Shown here one piece after another: positions 49,983-57,783 of a stretch of 64,000 nt of DNA. Origin of the DNA: Bradyrhizobium aeschynomenes (GTDB taxonomy: Bacteria > Pseudomonadota > Alphaproteobacteria > Rhizobiales > Xanthobacteraceae); the NCBI RefSeq assembly GCF_013178945.1, contig NZ_JABFDM010000002.1, positions 806,001-870,000 on the forward strand, read 5' to 3'. Positions within the stretch are counted from its first letter, which is position 1. Every line of letters starts with the position of its first letter. The position numbers and the translations under genes were made by a program. A model generated the notes under the pieces. The model was not told the origin of the DNA. It did not search any database and saw only the letters and a program-made list of their open reading frames with translations.

Positions 49983-50007
49983 GAGCCGGCGGTGAGCCCG
50001 CCGGCTC
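49983..50007. terminator. Hairpin between convergent TlpA-like and NCS2 genes
   Basis: Perfect 10-bp arms GAGCCGGCGG and CCGCCGGCTC enclose a 5-nt loop in the 54-bp gap between converging genes. There is no T-tract, but a bidirectional terminator is likely. Confidence 0.6.
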
Positions 50008-50030
50008 TGAACGCTATGACGAGTGCGCCG

Positions 50031-51686
50031 CTACTCCGCCGGCGCCGCATGCATGTCGGCGTGCGGCACGTAGCTCTCGGACATGCCGAGCCGCCCCAGC
50101 CAGAACAGCCCGCCCGCGACGACGACATAGGCCAGCGCCACCGCCGGCGTCACGCCGAAGCCGCCGCCGATGCCCACGGCCTCGCCATGCATGAAGCCGA
50201 AATAGGTCATGACGGCACCGGCGAGCGCAAAGGCCGCCGCCTTGGTGAAGTCGCGCTCGATGACGAACACGCCGATGGCGCCGAGCACGAGGCCTGCGAG
50301 GATCGAGCCGCCGCCCATCACCTCCAGCCCGTGATACAGCACGCCCTGCTGCGGCAGCGCCGCGATCGCCGCGGTCTTCACCGCATCGACCTTGTCCGCG
50401 GCGAGACCGCCGACCGCCTGCGCCGCCGTCACCGTGGAGGCCAGCATGGTGTCGATCTGCAGCTTGGCCCAGGCGGCGAGATGCGGCGTGAAGGCGAGCA
50501 CGATCGCCGGCGCGTGCTTGACCGGCGTGGTCTGGAACGCCTGCGCGCCAATCAGCATGCCGATGTAGAGCAGGATCGGCGAGATCGCGACCACCGGCAC
50601 CAGCGCCAGCAGCACCGAGATGATGCCGAGCCAGGACAGCACGATCACCATCAGGCCGGTCGCCGCCGAATAGCCGATGCGGCCGCCCATCGCCTTCCAG
50701 CCGGGATGGCCGATATAGACGGCGTTGATGAACGGGTTGCCCATCATGCAGCCGATCAGGCTGACGACGCCGTCGGCGGTCAGCACGCGCGTGGTCGGAT
50801 ATTCGTCGCCCGCGGCCTCCGCGCTCTCGACATTGTCCATCGCCTCGACGAGGTCGTAGATGCCGAACGGGATCGCGGTCACCAGGATGATGCCGAGATA
50901 TTCGAAGCCGGAGAACACCGCGCCGAACGCCGGCAGCGGCACCGAGAAGCCGAAGCTCGCAAAGGCATCACCCACACCCTTGACGCTGAGACCGCCGAGC
51001 CCGAGGCCGAACAAATTGGAGCCCCAGGCGATGATCATGCCGACCGCGATCGCGACGAGGCCTGCCGGCAGACCCTTCGGATATTTCACGCCGCCGAACC
51101 AGCTGACGAGAATGATCGCAAAGCACACGAGGCCAATCTGCGGCGTCATGTACATCTCGAGCGCCGGCCGCATCGAGATGAAGGTGACGGAGACGCCGGC
51201 GAGCGTGCCGAGCAGCGCCGCCCGCGGCGTGATCTTGCGGATGTAGGGCGCGATGAAGCCGCCGATCATCAGGATGAAGCTCTGGAAGAACACCCAGACG
51301 AGGCCCGCCGACCAGCCCTTCAGCGGATCGCCGGTCTTGAGCGTGATCGGCAGCATGATCACGAAGGTGACGATGAACATGTGCGGCACGCTGACCCCCG
51401 AGGGCAGCGCGCAGACGTCGCTGCGTCCGGTCTTCTGTGCGAGCCGATAGGCGAGATAGGCGTAGTACAAGGTCGACAGGCACATCATCAGGCCGAGCGC
51501 CGGCAGGATGCGGCCGAACACCAGGCTGTCCGGCATCTTCAGCACGAAGCGCAGCAGCCCGGTGAGCACGAGCATGTTGACGAGGATGTTGGTGCCGAAA
51601 CCGAAGAACGCGTTCCAGTCTCCGGGTGTCCAGAGCACCGGCTTGAAGTCTGCCTTGACCGAGCTTGCCGTCCCGCTTCCGCTCAT
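50031..51686 (-). CDS. NCS2-type permease
   Basis: This 551-residue protein has about 12-14 helices and the general architecture of nucleobase-cation symporters of the NCS2 type (regions such as SAATGLMVIVLSWLG and GMLIGAQAF). The substrate is probably a nucleobase or related heterocycle; the linked cysteine hydrolase would fit uptake of a nitrogen compound such as biuret or a triazine product. It lies 75 bp after the biuret-hydrolase-like gene on the same strand. Confidence 0.78.
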   Translation of the reverse strand: MSGSGTASSVKADFKPVLWTPGDWNAFFGFGTNILVNMLVLTGLLRFVLKMPDSLVFGRILPALGLMMCLSTLYYAYLAYRLAQKTGRSDVCALPSGVSVPHMFIVTFVIMLPITLKTGDPLKGWSAGLVWVFFQSFILMIGGFIAPYIRKITPRAALLGTLAGVSVTFISMRPALEMYMTPQIGLVCFAIILVSWFGGVKYPKGLPAGLVAIAVGMIIAWGSNLFGLGLGGLSVKGVGDAFASFGFSVPLPAFGAVFSGFEYLGIILVTAIPFGIYDLVEAMDNVESAEAAGDEYPTTRVLTADGVVSLIGCMMGNPFINAVYIGHPGWKAMGGRIGYSAATGLMVIVLSWLGIISVLLALVPVVAISPILLYIGMLIGAQAFQTTPVKHAPAIVLAFTPHLAAWAKLQIDTMLASTVTAAQAVGGLAADKVDAVKTAAIAALPQQGVLYHGLEVMGGGSILAGLVLGAIGVFVIERDFTKAAAFALAGAVMTYFGFMHGEAVGIGGGFGVTPAVALAYVVVAGGLFWLGRLGMSESYVPHADMHAAPAE

Positions 51687-51761
51687 CGCCTTGCTCCCCT
51701 GTTTGCCGTCAGCGACTACATGATCGAACTCGTTGGTCTCGACTCGTCTCTCAGCTCTTAC

Positions 51762-52448
51762 TCAGCTCATGGCCTTCAGCACCGCGGCGGAGTCCGCGAC
51801 CCAGCCGAAGATGCCGCCCTGCGCCTTGATCATCTTCAGGCCCATCTCATGGAATTCCGGGAAATAGGACGCGCAGCCGTCGGACATGACGACGCAGCGA
51901 TAGCCGCGGTCATTGGCCTCGCGCACGGTGGTGTTGACGCAGACCTCGGTGGTGACGCCGCACACCAGCAGGTTCTCGATGCCGTGATGGTTGAGCACGT
52001 CGCCCATCTCGGTGGCGTAGAACGCGCCCTTCCCCGGCTTGTCGATCACGACCTCGCCGTCGATGGGATAGAGCGCGGGAATGATGTCGTGCCCGGCCTC
52101 GCCGCGGATGAGGATGCGTCCCATTGGTCCGGGATCGCCGATGCGCAGGGACGGCGCGCCGCGTTCGACCTTGGCCGGCGGCGCGTCGGAGAGATCCGGC
52201 TCGTGGCCTTCGCGCGTATGGATCACCAGCATGCCGGTGTTGCGCGCCGCTGCCAGCACATTGGCGATCGGCTGCACGGCGCGCGCCAGCTGCGACACGT
52301 CATTGCCCAGCGTCTCGCCGAACCCGCCGGGCTCCATGAAGTCGCGCTGCATGTCGATGATCACGAGCGCGGTCTTGGAGAGATCGAGCGTGATCGGCTC
52401 CGGTTCGGCGATGATCGTTGCGGTTGCCGATGCAGCTGGGTTCGCCAT
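51762..52448 (-). CDS. Cysteine hydrolase resembling biuret amidohydrolase
   Basis: This 228-residue isochorismatase-fold hydrolase has the triad segments IDMQRDF (Asp32), IDKPGKGAF (Lys) and [11 protein letters not shown] (Cys170). The segments [25 protein letters not shown] and the C-terminal [11 protein letters not shown] match biuret hydrolase (BiuH) of Rhizobium as I recall it, better than RutB or nicotinamidase. BiuH hydrolyses biuret to allophanate. The distinction from ureidoacrylate or other amidohydrolases needs a sequence comparison. A 12-bp inverted repeat lies about 58 bp upstream. Confidence 0.72.
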   Translation of the reverse strand: MANPAASATATIIAEPEPITLDLSKTALVIIDMQRDFMEPGGFGETLGNDVSQLARAVQPIANVLAAARNTGMLVIHTREGHEPDLSDAPPAKVERGAPSLRIGDPGPMGRILIRGEAGHDIIPALYPIDGEVVIDKPGKGAFYATEMGDVLNHHGIENLLVCGVTTEVCVNTTVREANDRGYRCVVMSDGCASYFPEFHEMGLKMIKAQGGIFGWVADSAAVLKAMS

Positions 52449-52505
52449 GTCGCCGCGTGCCTCCCCGCGAAAATGCGTCGCAAGAGACGAAGCAAGCGCT
52501 ATGCC

Positions 52506-52517
52506 ATTGTGTACAAT
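52506..52517. promoter_or_regulatory. Operator-like palindrome before the biuret-hydrolase-like gene
   Basis: ATTGT-GT-ACAAT is a perfect short palindrome 58 bp upstream of the start codon. It resembles operators of GntR/FCD regulators (TTGT-ACAA type). No regulator gene is adjacent. Confidence 0.45.
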
Positions 52518-52742
52518 TGGGCAGAGGGTGACGGCGGCCGCGAAGCAGTAACTAGTTCAATAGGTTGGTTCGATCGCCAAAGTTGCCCGCTTGCTGAGCA
52601 GGCGCATTCGACAGGAAACTCAGCCCATTTATTGGGCCGCCATCGCATGCAACGAACACCGAGATGCATCGCCGTCAGTCAAAGATGAGGCGGTGCGTTC
52701 ATCCATGATTTCTGGATTGAGCCGGGTCCGGCGCCACAACAA

Positions 52743-52853
52743 CGGTGTCATTCCGGGGCACCCGCAGGGGCGAGCCCGGAATCCATCGGGCCACTGGTCA
52801 AGCGGCGAGATGGATTCCGGGTTCGTGCTGCGCACGCCCCGGAATGACGGAGG
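52743..52853. repeat. Palindromic intergenic repeat, GGATTCCGGG family
   Basis: The outer arms are GTCATTCCGGGG at the left and CCCCGGAATGACGG at the right, with GGATTCCGGGTTCG and its partner CCCGGAATCCATC inside. The right half is nearly identical to the repeat at 39260-39330. Confidence 0.72.
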
Positions 52854-53008
52854 ATAGATCTTGCGATCGTCCTGCAGCGTCCTTGCGGGCAAGCAAACTC
52901 ACCAGCAAGGCAGGCCCCTTCCACTGACAGTCGGCCTCTCCGTCAACCCGCATCGACTTCCGATAAAAATAATTTCCTTGCTATTTTTCTGAAATCATGA
53001 TTATCTCC

Positions 53009-53460
53009 CCGCATCCCGCCTCAAGCAGATGGGGCGTTGCGCGCGATCGTCACGACACGCGAGGCGGGGATGCGGTGGCCGCGAGATATCGCAGCGTCCC
53101 TCGGCAGCGAGGGCGCGGACGAACGATCGCTCGCGGACGTGAAGTCGCAGCGTCCTGATACCCCGAAGCTGGTATCAACCTGGCACAATGCGAGCGCATG
53201 GGGTCGGGGATGGTGGCCAACAAGCCGGCGCACCAGGGAGACTGCGTATAAGCGTGAAACCCATCGCGCAGGGAATGCCGGTTGAGACGGCTTTGCCTGT
53301 GGTACCTGCCGCCTGCATTCTTTCCGCAGGCGGGCCATGGGTGAGGCCTTCACCCGGCATTCCCTGCGCCCTCTGCATGTTTGTGAGGGACGAACGAAGC
53401 GAACAACTCGGGCGTCATCAGCCGCGAGAACGAGATGCCATGCTCATCGCCGCTTGACCC
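53009..53460. ncRNA. Large structured intergenic element, candidate non-coding RNA
   Basis: Nested perfect or near-perfect inverted repeats occur: CCGCATCCCGCCTC (53009) with GAGGCGGGGATGCGG (53061); a 16-bp pair at 53266-53281 and 53354-53369, with an internal hairpin CCGCCTGC/GCAGGCGG at 53309-53333. I recall similar sequences repeated in many Bradyrhizobium genomes, often mis-annotated as short proteins. A transcript has not been shown. Strand and boundaries are uncertain. Confidence 0.5.
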
Positions 53461-53481
53461 GTATCGCCGCCAAAACCACCG

Positions 53482-53640
53482 CCGTCGTCCCGGACAAGCC
53501 GCGACGCGCGCCAGCGCGTCACGGCGCCGATCCGGGACCCATACTCCGCAGCAGATGTGTTGGGCAAAAAGACAATGACCAGACTGCCTCAAACCACTCT
53601 CTGGGGGTATGGGTCCCCGCTTTCGCGGGGACGACGACGG
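53482..53640. repeat. Dispersed repeat, GTCGTCCCGG family
   Basis: The left part GTCGTCCCGGACAAGC...GATCCGGGACCCATAC and the right part GGGTATGGGTCCCCGC...GCGGGGACGACG have complementary ends. It ends just before the HtrA gene. Such elements are typical of bradyrhizobial intergenic DNA, from memory. Confidence 0.6.
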
Positions 53641-53673
53641 AGGTTGTGGCGACAGCTCTGGGTGCCGCAAAAA

Positions 53674-54708
53674 CTAGGACGCCTGCCGTGCCGCCGGCTT
53701 GCGCTCCACCGGATGGATGTCGATGCCGCGCAGGCGGCCCAGCCGCAGCACGTCCATCGCCACCGTGCGGCCGATGCGGTCGCGGTCGAGCACGCGGATC
53801 AGGTCGTCGACGCCGTTGATGTCGACGCCGTCGAGCTTGATCACGACGTCGCCCGGCAGCAGGCCGGCGCGCGCCGCAGGGCCATCCGGCTCGATCTGCA
53901 TCAGCAGCGCGCCCATCTTGTTGTCGACGCCGGCGAGCACGGCGTGACGCCGCGGCACCGGCGCGGTCTGGCCGGAGACGCCGATAAAGGCGCGGCGGAC
54001 ATAGCCGTGGCGGATGATCTCCGACAGCACGAACTGCGCGGTGTTGCTGGCGACCGCAAAGCAGATGCCCTGCGCGCCCTGGATGATGGCCGTGTTGATG
54101 CCGATCACCTCGGCGGCCGACGACACCAGCGCGCCGCCGGAATTGCCGGGGTTGAGCGCGGCATCGGTCTGGATGACGTCCTCGATCATCCGGCCCGACA
54201 CCGAACGGATCGAGCGGCCCAGCGCGGAGACGACGCCTGCCGTGACGGTCGATTCGAAGCCCAGCGGATTGCCGATCGCGACCACCAGCTGGCCGCGCCG
54301 CAGGCTCTTGGAATTGCCAAGCGACGCGTAGCGCAGATCGCGCGCATGATTGGCGCGCAGCAGCGCGAGATCCGTGTCCGGATCGACGCCGAGCACCTGT
54401 GCATCGGTGACGATCCCCTCGACATCGCGCAGCCGGATGGCCTTGGAGGCGCCGACGACATGGCTGTTGGTCAGCACCAGTCCATCCGGCGAGATCACGA
54501 TGCCCGAGCCGAGCCCGCCGCGCTCGGCGCGGGCGCCGGCTCTGGACCCGGTCTCGACGCGCACGACGGCAGGACCGACGCGCTCGGTGACGTCGATGAC
54601 GGCGTTGGAATAGGCGTCGAGCAGCACCCGGTCATCGGCCGGGGCAACAGGAGACGTTTGCGCCGGCGACAGGGCGTCGCCGGCGACATCGGAGGTGAAA
54701 TCCAGCAT
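53674..54708 (-). CDS. HtrA/DegP-like trypsin-type serine protease with PDZ domain
   Basis: This 344-residue protein has a trypsin-like domain with triad His83 (LTNSHVVG), Asp113 (DTDLALL) and Ser190 (NPGNSGGAL), then one PDZ domain near the C-terminus (LLPGDVVIKLDGVDIN). The ATG at 54708 has AAGGA upstream. No signal peptide or membrane helix is visible, unlike typical DegP, so it may act in the cytoplasm or be exported in another way. It is divergent from the nuclease-like gene. Confidence 0.88.
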   Translation of the reverse strand: MLDFTSDVAGDALSPAQTSPVAPADDRVLLDAYSNAVIDVTERVGPAVVRVETGSRAGARAERGGLGSGIVISPDGLVLTNSHVVGASKAIRLRDVEGIVTDAQVLGVDPDTDLALLRANHARDLRYASLGNSKSLRRGQLVVAIGNPLGFESTVTAGVVSALGRSIRSVSGRMIEDVIQTDAALNPGNSGGALVSSAAEVIGINTAIIQGAQGICFAVASNTAQFVLSEIIRHGYVRRAFIGVSGQTAPVPRRHAVLAGVDNKMGALLMQIEPDGPAARAGLLPGDVVIKLDGVDINGVDDLIRVLDRDRIGRTVAMDVLRLGRLRGIDIHPVERKPAARQAS

Positions 54709-54860
54709 GATGTAATTCCTTCGTAACGTCAGATGGGTAGCTGGCCGCTCCAGTGCAAGACGGGGCACTTGTGCCGAACCCGGCGGCCCTTGGCGAGACT
54801 CATGCTCGATGTGATAGGACTTCAATCGGATATTTCATGATTGTGATTGCGGGAGGAACC

Positions 54861-55628
54861 ATGCGGCTGCGAGACCGGCTGTTGTCGTTGTGCGGAGCCA
54901 TCGTCATCGGGGCCGGCATGACCGGGGCCGCGCTGGCTGCGAGCGCCACGGTGCGCAGCGGCGATACGATCCAGCTCGGCGACATCGTGTATCGACTGGA
55001 CGGCATCGATGCACCCGAGGTCGATCAGCTGTGCATCGACGACCGCGCCGATCCCTGGAGCTGCGGCGTCGAGGCGCGCGAGCAGCTCGGCAAGCTGATT
55101 GGCGGACGCTCGGTGCGCTGCGACGATCTCGGTCCGGACAAGCCGCTGAAGACCCGCAAGATCGGGCTCTGCACCATCGATGGCGACAAGGTCAGCCTGA
55201 ACCAGCAGGTCGCGCGCGCGGGCTATGCCGTGAGCGCCGACCCGGGCACGAAATATCGCGCCAAGGACGATGTCACGGCGGCCAGGGAGGCATTGCGCGG
55301 CCTCTGGAAAGGCTGCTTCGTCGCGCCGGCCGAGTTCCGCACCGACAAGAAGGACGGCGCCCTGCTCGGCTCCGCCTGCCGCGCCGACCGCGACCGCGAG
55401 ATCCGCGCCGTGCTGTTCCCGGATGCGCCGAGCGCGCCGCCCGGCTGCACCATCAAGGGCAAGTTCGCGGTACGCGCCCGCGTCACCGGCAATATCGGGA
55501 TCTATCACTTGCAGGGTTGCCCGAGCTATCCCGCGACCACCGAGCCCGACCGCTGGTTCTGCTCCGAGGACGACGCCCGCGCCGCCGGCTTCCGCCGAGC
55601 CTTCAATTGCCGCGCGGCGAAAAAGTGA
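54861..55628 (+). CDS. Secreted thermonuclease-like protein
   Basis: This 255-residue protein has a signal peptide cleaved near ALAA, then a staphylococcal-nuclease-like (SNase) domain: [23 protein letters not shown], then the acidic and Arg-rich region, and [13 protein letters not shown]. Cys-rich C-terminal segments ([27 protein letters not shown]) resemble the zinc-finger-like tail seen in secreted endonuclease-type proteins. It may act on extracellular nucleic acids. GGAGGAACC precedes the ATG at 54861. Confidence 0.85.
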   Translation: MRLRDRLLSLCGAIVIGAGMTGAALAASATVRSGDTIQLGDIVYRLDGIDAPEVDQLCIDDRADPWSCGVEAREQLGKLIGGRSVRCDDLGPDKPLKTRKIGLCTIDGDKVSLNQQVARAGYAVSADPGTKYRAKDDVTAAREALRGLWKGCFVAPAEFRTDKKDGALLGSACRADRDREIRAVLFPDAPSAPPGCTIKGKFAVRARVTGNIGIYHLQGCPSYPATTEPDRWFCSEDDARAAGFRRAFNCRAAKK

Positions 55629-55673
55629 TGAAGGCGCGCTGGCGCCGGGGCAATCGAAACCGTTCGTGCGGCC

Positions 55674-55768
55674 CCTGGATTGCTTCGCCGCGCTCGCAAT
55701 GACGGCCGTGGCGGGCACCGAAAGCTCGACAAACTCCGTCATCGCGAGCGCAAGCGAAGCGATCCAGG
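55674..55768. repeat. Palindromic intergenic repeat after the nuclease gene
   Basis: The left half TGGATTGCTTCGCC...CTCGCAATGACG is complementary to the right half CGTCATCGCGAGCG...GAAGCGATCCAGG. Dispersed elements with this sequence are common in Bradyrhizobium genomes, from memory. It lies between the nuclease-like gene and the convergent cyoD gene. Confidence 0.7.
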
Positions 55769-55828
55769 AGCTCAGGAAAGACTTCGAGTGACCCTCCCCT
55801 CACCACGGGGCCGGAGGACAGCAGGATG

Positions 55829-56221
55829 TCAGTGCTGCATCTGCATCAGCTGATCCATCGGCATCATGTTGTGGTTGAGGTTCGCCATGATCCACAGCGA
55901 GCCGCCGACGACGAGCAGGACGATCAGCAGTCCGAAGGCGAGCGCCAGCACGTTGTTGGTGTTGTCCGGCCCTGTGGTGATGTGCAGGAAGAACACGAGG
56001 TGCACGCCCATCTGCGCGATCGCCAGCACGATCAGCGCCACCGGGATCGAGGGCTGCCAGACGAGGTTGGTCCCGGCGATGAAGAACGAGGTCGCCGTCA
56101 GCAGCACCGCAAGCCCGAGACCGGCGAGGTAGAACAGGATGCGCGAGCGCAGATCGCCATGCTGCTGCTCGCCGGGTGCGAGGTCGCCGCGATCGTCGAA
56201 CTCCTGGGCATGGTCGCTCAT
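55829..56221 (-). CDS. cyoD: Cytochrome o ubiquinol oxidase subunit IV
   Basis: This 130-residue protein has three helices (starting near ILFYLAGLGLAVLLTATSFF), matching CyoD. It helps assemble the bo3-type oxidase. The start ATG overlaps the cyoC stop by 4 bp. It is the last gene of cyoA-C-D. Confidence 0.87.
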   Translation of the reverse strand: MSDHAQEFDDRGDLAPGEQQHGDLRSRILFYLAGLGLAVLLTATSFFIAGTNLVWQPSIPVALIVLAIAQMGVHLVFFLHITTGPDNTNNVLALAFGLLIVLLVVGGSLWIMANLNHNMMPMDQLMQMQH

Positions 56222-56859
56222 GTCGCACTCCCGAGCAGATAGACCACGGAGAACACCGCGACCCAGATGATGTCGAGCGCATGCCAGAACAGCGCGAAGC
56301 ACAGGATGCGGCGCTCGATGTCGGCGCGAAATCCCTTCGCCACGACCTGTGCCATCATGGTCAGCAGCCAGAGAATGCCGGCGGCCACATGCAGGCCGTG
56401 GCAGCCGACCAGGGTGAAGAACGCCGAGAGGAAGGCGCTGCGGCTCGGTCCGTCGCCCCGTCCGACCAGCTCCGCGAACTCGCGCACTTCCAGCAGCAGG
56501 AAGCCGGCGCCGAACAGTCCGGTGACGGCCATCGCGACCTGGAACCAGAGCCGGTTGTGCCGGTCGGCGGCGATGCTCGCCATGCCACAGGTGAAGCTCG
56601 ACAGCAGCAGCAGGCCGGTCTCGAGCGCGACGTTCCCGATGTCGAACAGCTCGGCACCGCCTGGGCCGCCGGCCGTGGCGCCCGACAGCACTGCGAAGCT
56701 CGCGAAGAAGCACGAGAACATCACGATGTCGGACAGCAGGAAGATCCAGAAGCCGAATCCGGTCACGATCCGCTTCGGCGCCGGTCCGTCGTGCTCGGCG
56801 GCGCGCAGATGATGCGGATCGGCATAGGCAGTCGCCTGCGTGACGGTGGTCACCGACAT
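56218..56859 (-). CDS. cyoC: Cytochrome o ubiquinol oxidase subunit III
   Basis: This 213-residue protein has five predicted helices and the subunit III features of bo3-type quinol oxidases, such as GFWIFLLSDIVMFSCFFASF and LVGCHGLHVAAGILWLL. It follows cyoA with only 24 bp between them, and a GGAG sequence precedes its start. In the usual order cyoB would lie between, but no such gene is there. Confidence 0.9.
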   Translation of the reverse strand: MSVTTVTQATAYADPHHLRAAEHDGPAPKRIVTGFGFWIFLLSDIVMFSCFFASFAVLSGATAGGPGGAELFDIGNVALETGLLLLSSFTCGMASIAADRHNRLWFQVAMAVTGLFGAGFLLLEVREFAELVGRGDGPSRSAFLSAFFTLVGCHGLHVAAGILWLLTMMAQVVAKGFRADIERRILCFALFWHALDIIWVAVFSVVYLLGSAT

Positions 56860-56883
56860 CGGATCACTCCGGCTGCAAACAGA

Positions 56884-57717
56884 TCAGCGGGCATGAGAGG
56901 CTGCACCTTCCGGTCGCGACTTGTTCTCGCTGAGCTGCGGTCCCGGCGCTGGCGGAATCTTCTGGCTGGCGATCTTGCCGAAAAGCTCGGGGTCGCCGAG
57001 CCGATAGACCTTCGGCATCTTCTCCACGGATTGCACTGCGAGCTGCGTGTAGCTCGCCTCGTCCAGCACCCGGTCGGTCTTGGCCGTATTGGCGGCCCAG
57101 TTGGAGAAGTCGGGCTGCGACACGACGTGAGTGTCGAACATCATGTCGGGAAAGCCGTCGCCGCTGAAATGCGAGGCGAGGCCCCTGTAGGTGCCGACAT
57201 GATCGCCACGCAAGTTGAGCCGCGTCACCATGCCGTTCATGGTGTAGATCATGCCGCCGAGCTGCGGGATGAAGAACGCGGTCATGACGCTCCCCGAGGT
57301 GAGCTCGAAGCGCAGCGGCGCACCGATCGGCACCGTGAGACTGTTGACGGTCGCGATGCGCTGGTCGGGATAGATGAACAGCCACTTCCAGTCGAGCGAG
57401 ACCGCCTGGATGCGGATCGGCAGCCCGGTGCCTTCGACCGGCTTGCCCGGATCGAGCTCGTGCGAGCCGATCCAGGCGACGCCGCCGAGCAGGATCACGG
57501 TGAGCGCCGGGATCGACCACACCACGAGTTCGACCGCGCCGGAATAGGCGAAGTCGGGCCGGTAGCGCGCCTTGCCGTTGGAGCTGCGGAACCAGTAGGC
57601 GAAGGCGAGGACGGCGATCGAGGTCGGGACGATGATCGCCAGCATGATGATGACGGAGTCGATCAGGATCGTCTGCTGCGCGGCGGCGACCGGTCCTTTC
57701 GGATCGAAGATGTTCAT
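56884..57717 (-). CDS. cyoA: Cytochrome o ubiquinol oxidase subunit II
   Basis: This 277-residue protein has two N-terminal helices (beginning near TILIDSVIIMLAIIVPTSIAVLAFAYWF and VELVVWSIPALTVILLGGVAWI) and a periplasmic cupredoxin domain that lacks the Cu_A Cys/His ligands, as in quinol oxidases. Most CyoA proteins begin with a lipoprotein signal ending in Cys; here the first codon is an ATG directly preceded by an in-frame TGC (Cys) codon, with an in-frame TGA four codons further upstream. It is followed by cyoC, not cyoB. Confidence 0.88.
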   Translation of the reverse strand: MNIFDPKGPVAAAQQTILIDSVIIMLAIIVPTSIAVLAFAYWFRSSNGKARYRPDFAYSGAVELVVWSIPALTVILLGGVAWIGSHELDPGKPVEGTGLPIRIQAVSLDWKWLFIYPDQRIATVNSLTVPIGAPLRFELTSGSVMTAFFIPQLGGMIYTMNGMVTRLNLRGDHVGTYRGLASHFSGDGFPDMMFDTHVVSQPDFSNWAANTAKTDRVLDEASYTQLAVQSVEKMPKVYRLGDPELFGKIASQKIPPAPGPQLSENKSRPEGAASHAR

Positions 57718-57783
57718 GCAGGCTTCCGGCGTTCAACCCCGCTCCTAACCGCCGTTGGATGCGGAGGTTCCTGCGCCGGAAGC

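Larger units (their letters stand above)
52449..53673. other. 1.2-kb intergenic region rich in repeats and a structured element
   Basis: No gene is supported between the BiuH-like and HtrA-like genes. It contains an upstream palindrome (52506), a GGATTCCGGG-family repeat (52743-52853), a large structured element (53009-53460) and a second type of dispersed repeat (53482-53640). Short frames here lack ribosome-binding sites and family resemblance. Confidence 0.7.

Noticed and set aside
49992..52688. An 898-codon plus-strand frame over the NCS2 and BiuH-like genes
   Set aside because: Shadow of the minus-strand genes, with the same Arg/His/Asp-rich composition.
53178..53194. A sigma-54-like promoter (TGGCAC-N-GC) in the structured element
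   Set aside because: Only the -24 half fits; the -12 TTGC is not present, and no gene follows.
53337..54726. Short and long plus-strand frames in the structured element and over the HtrA gene
   Set aside because: They follow hairpin arms or the antisense of HtrA; repeated elements of this kind are often mis-translated.
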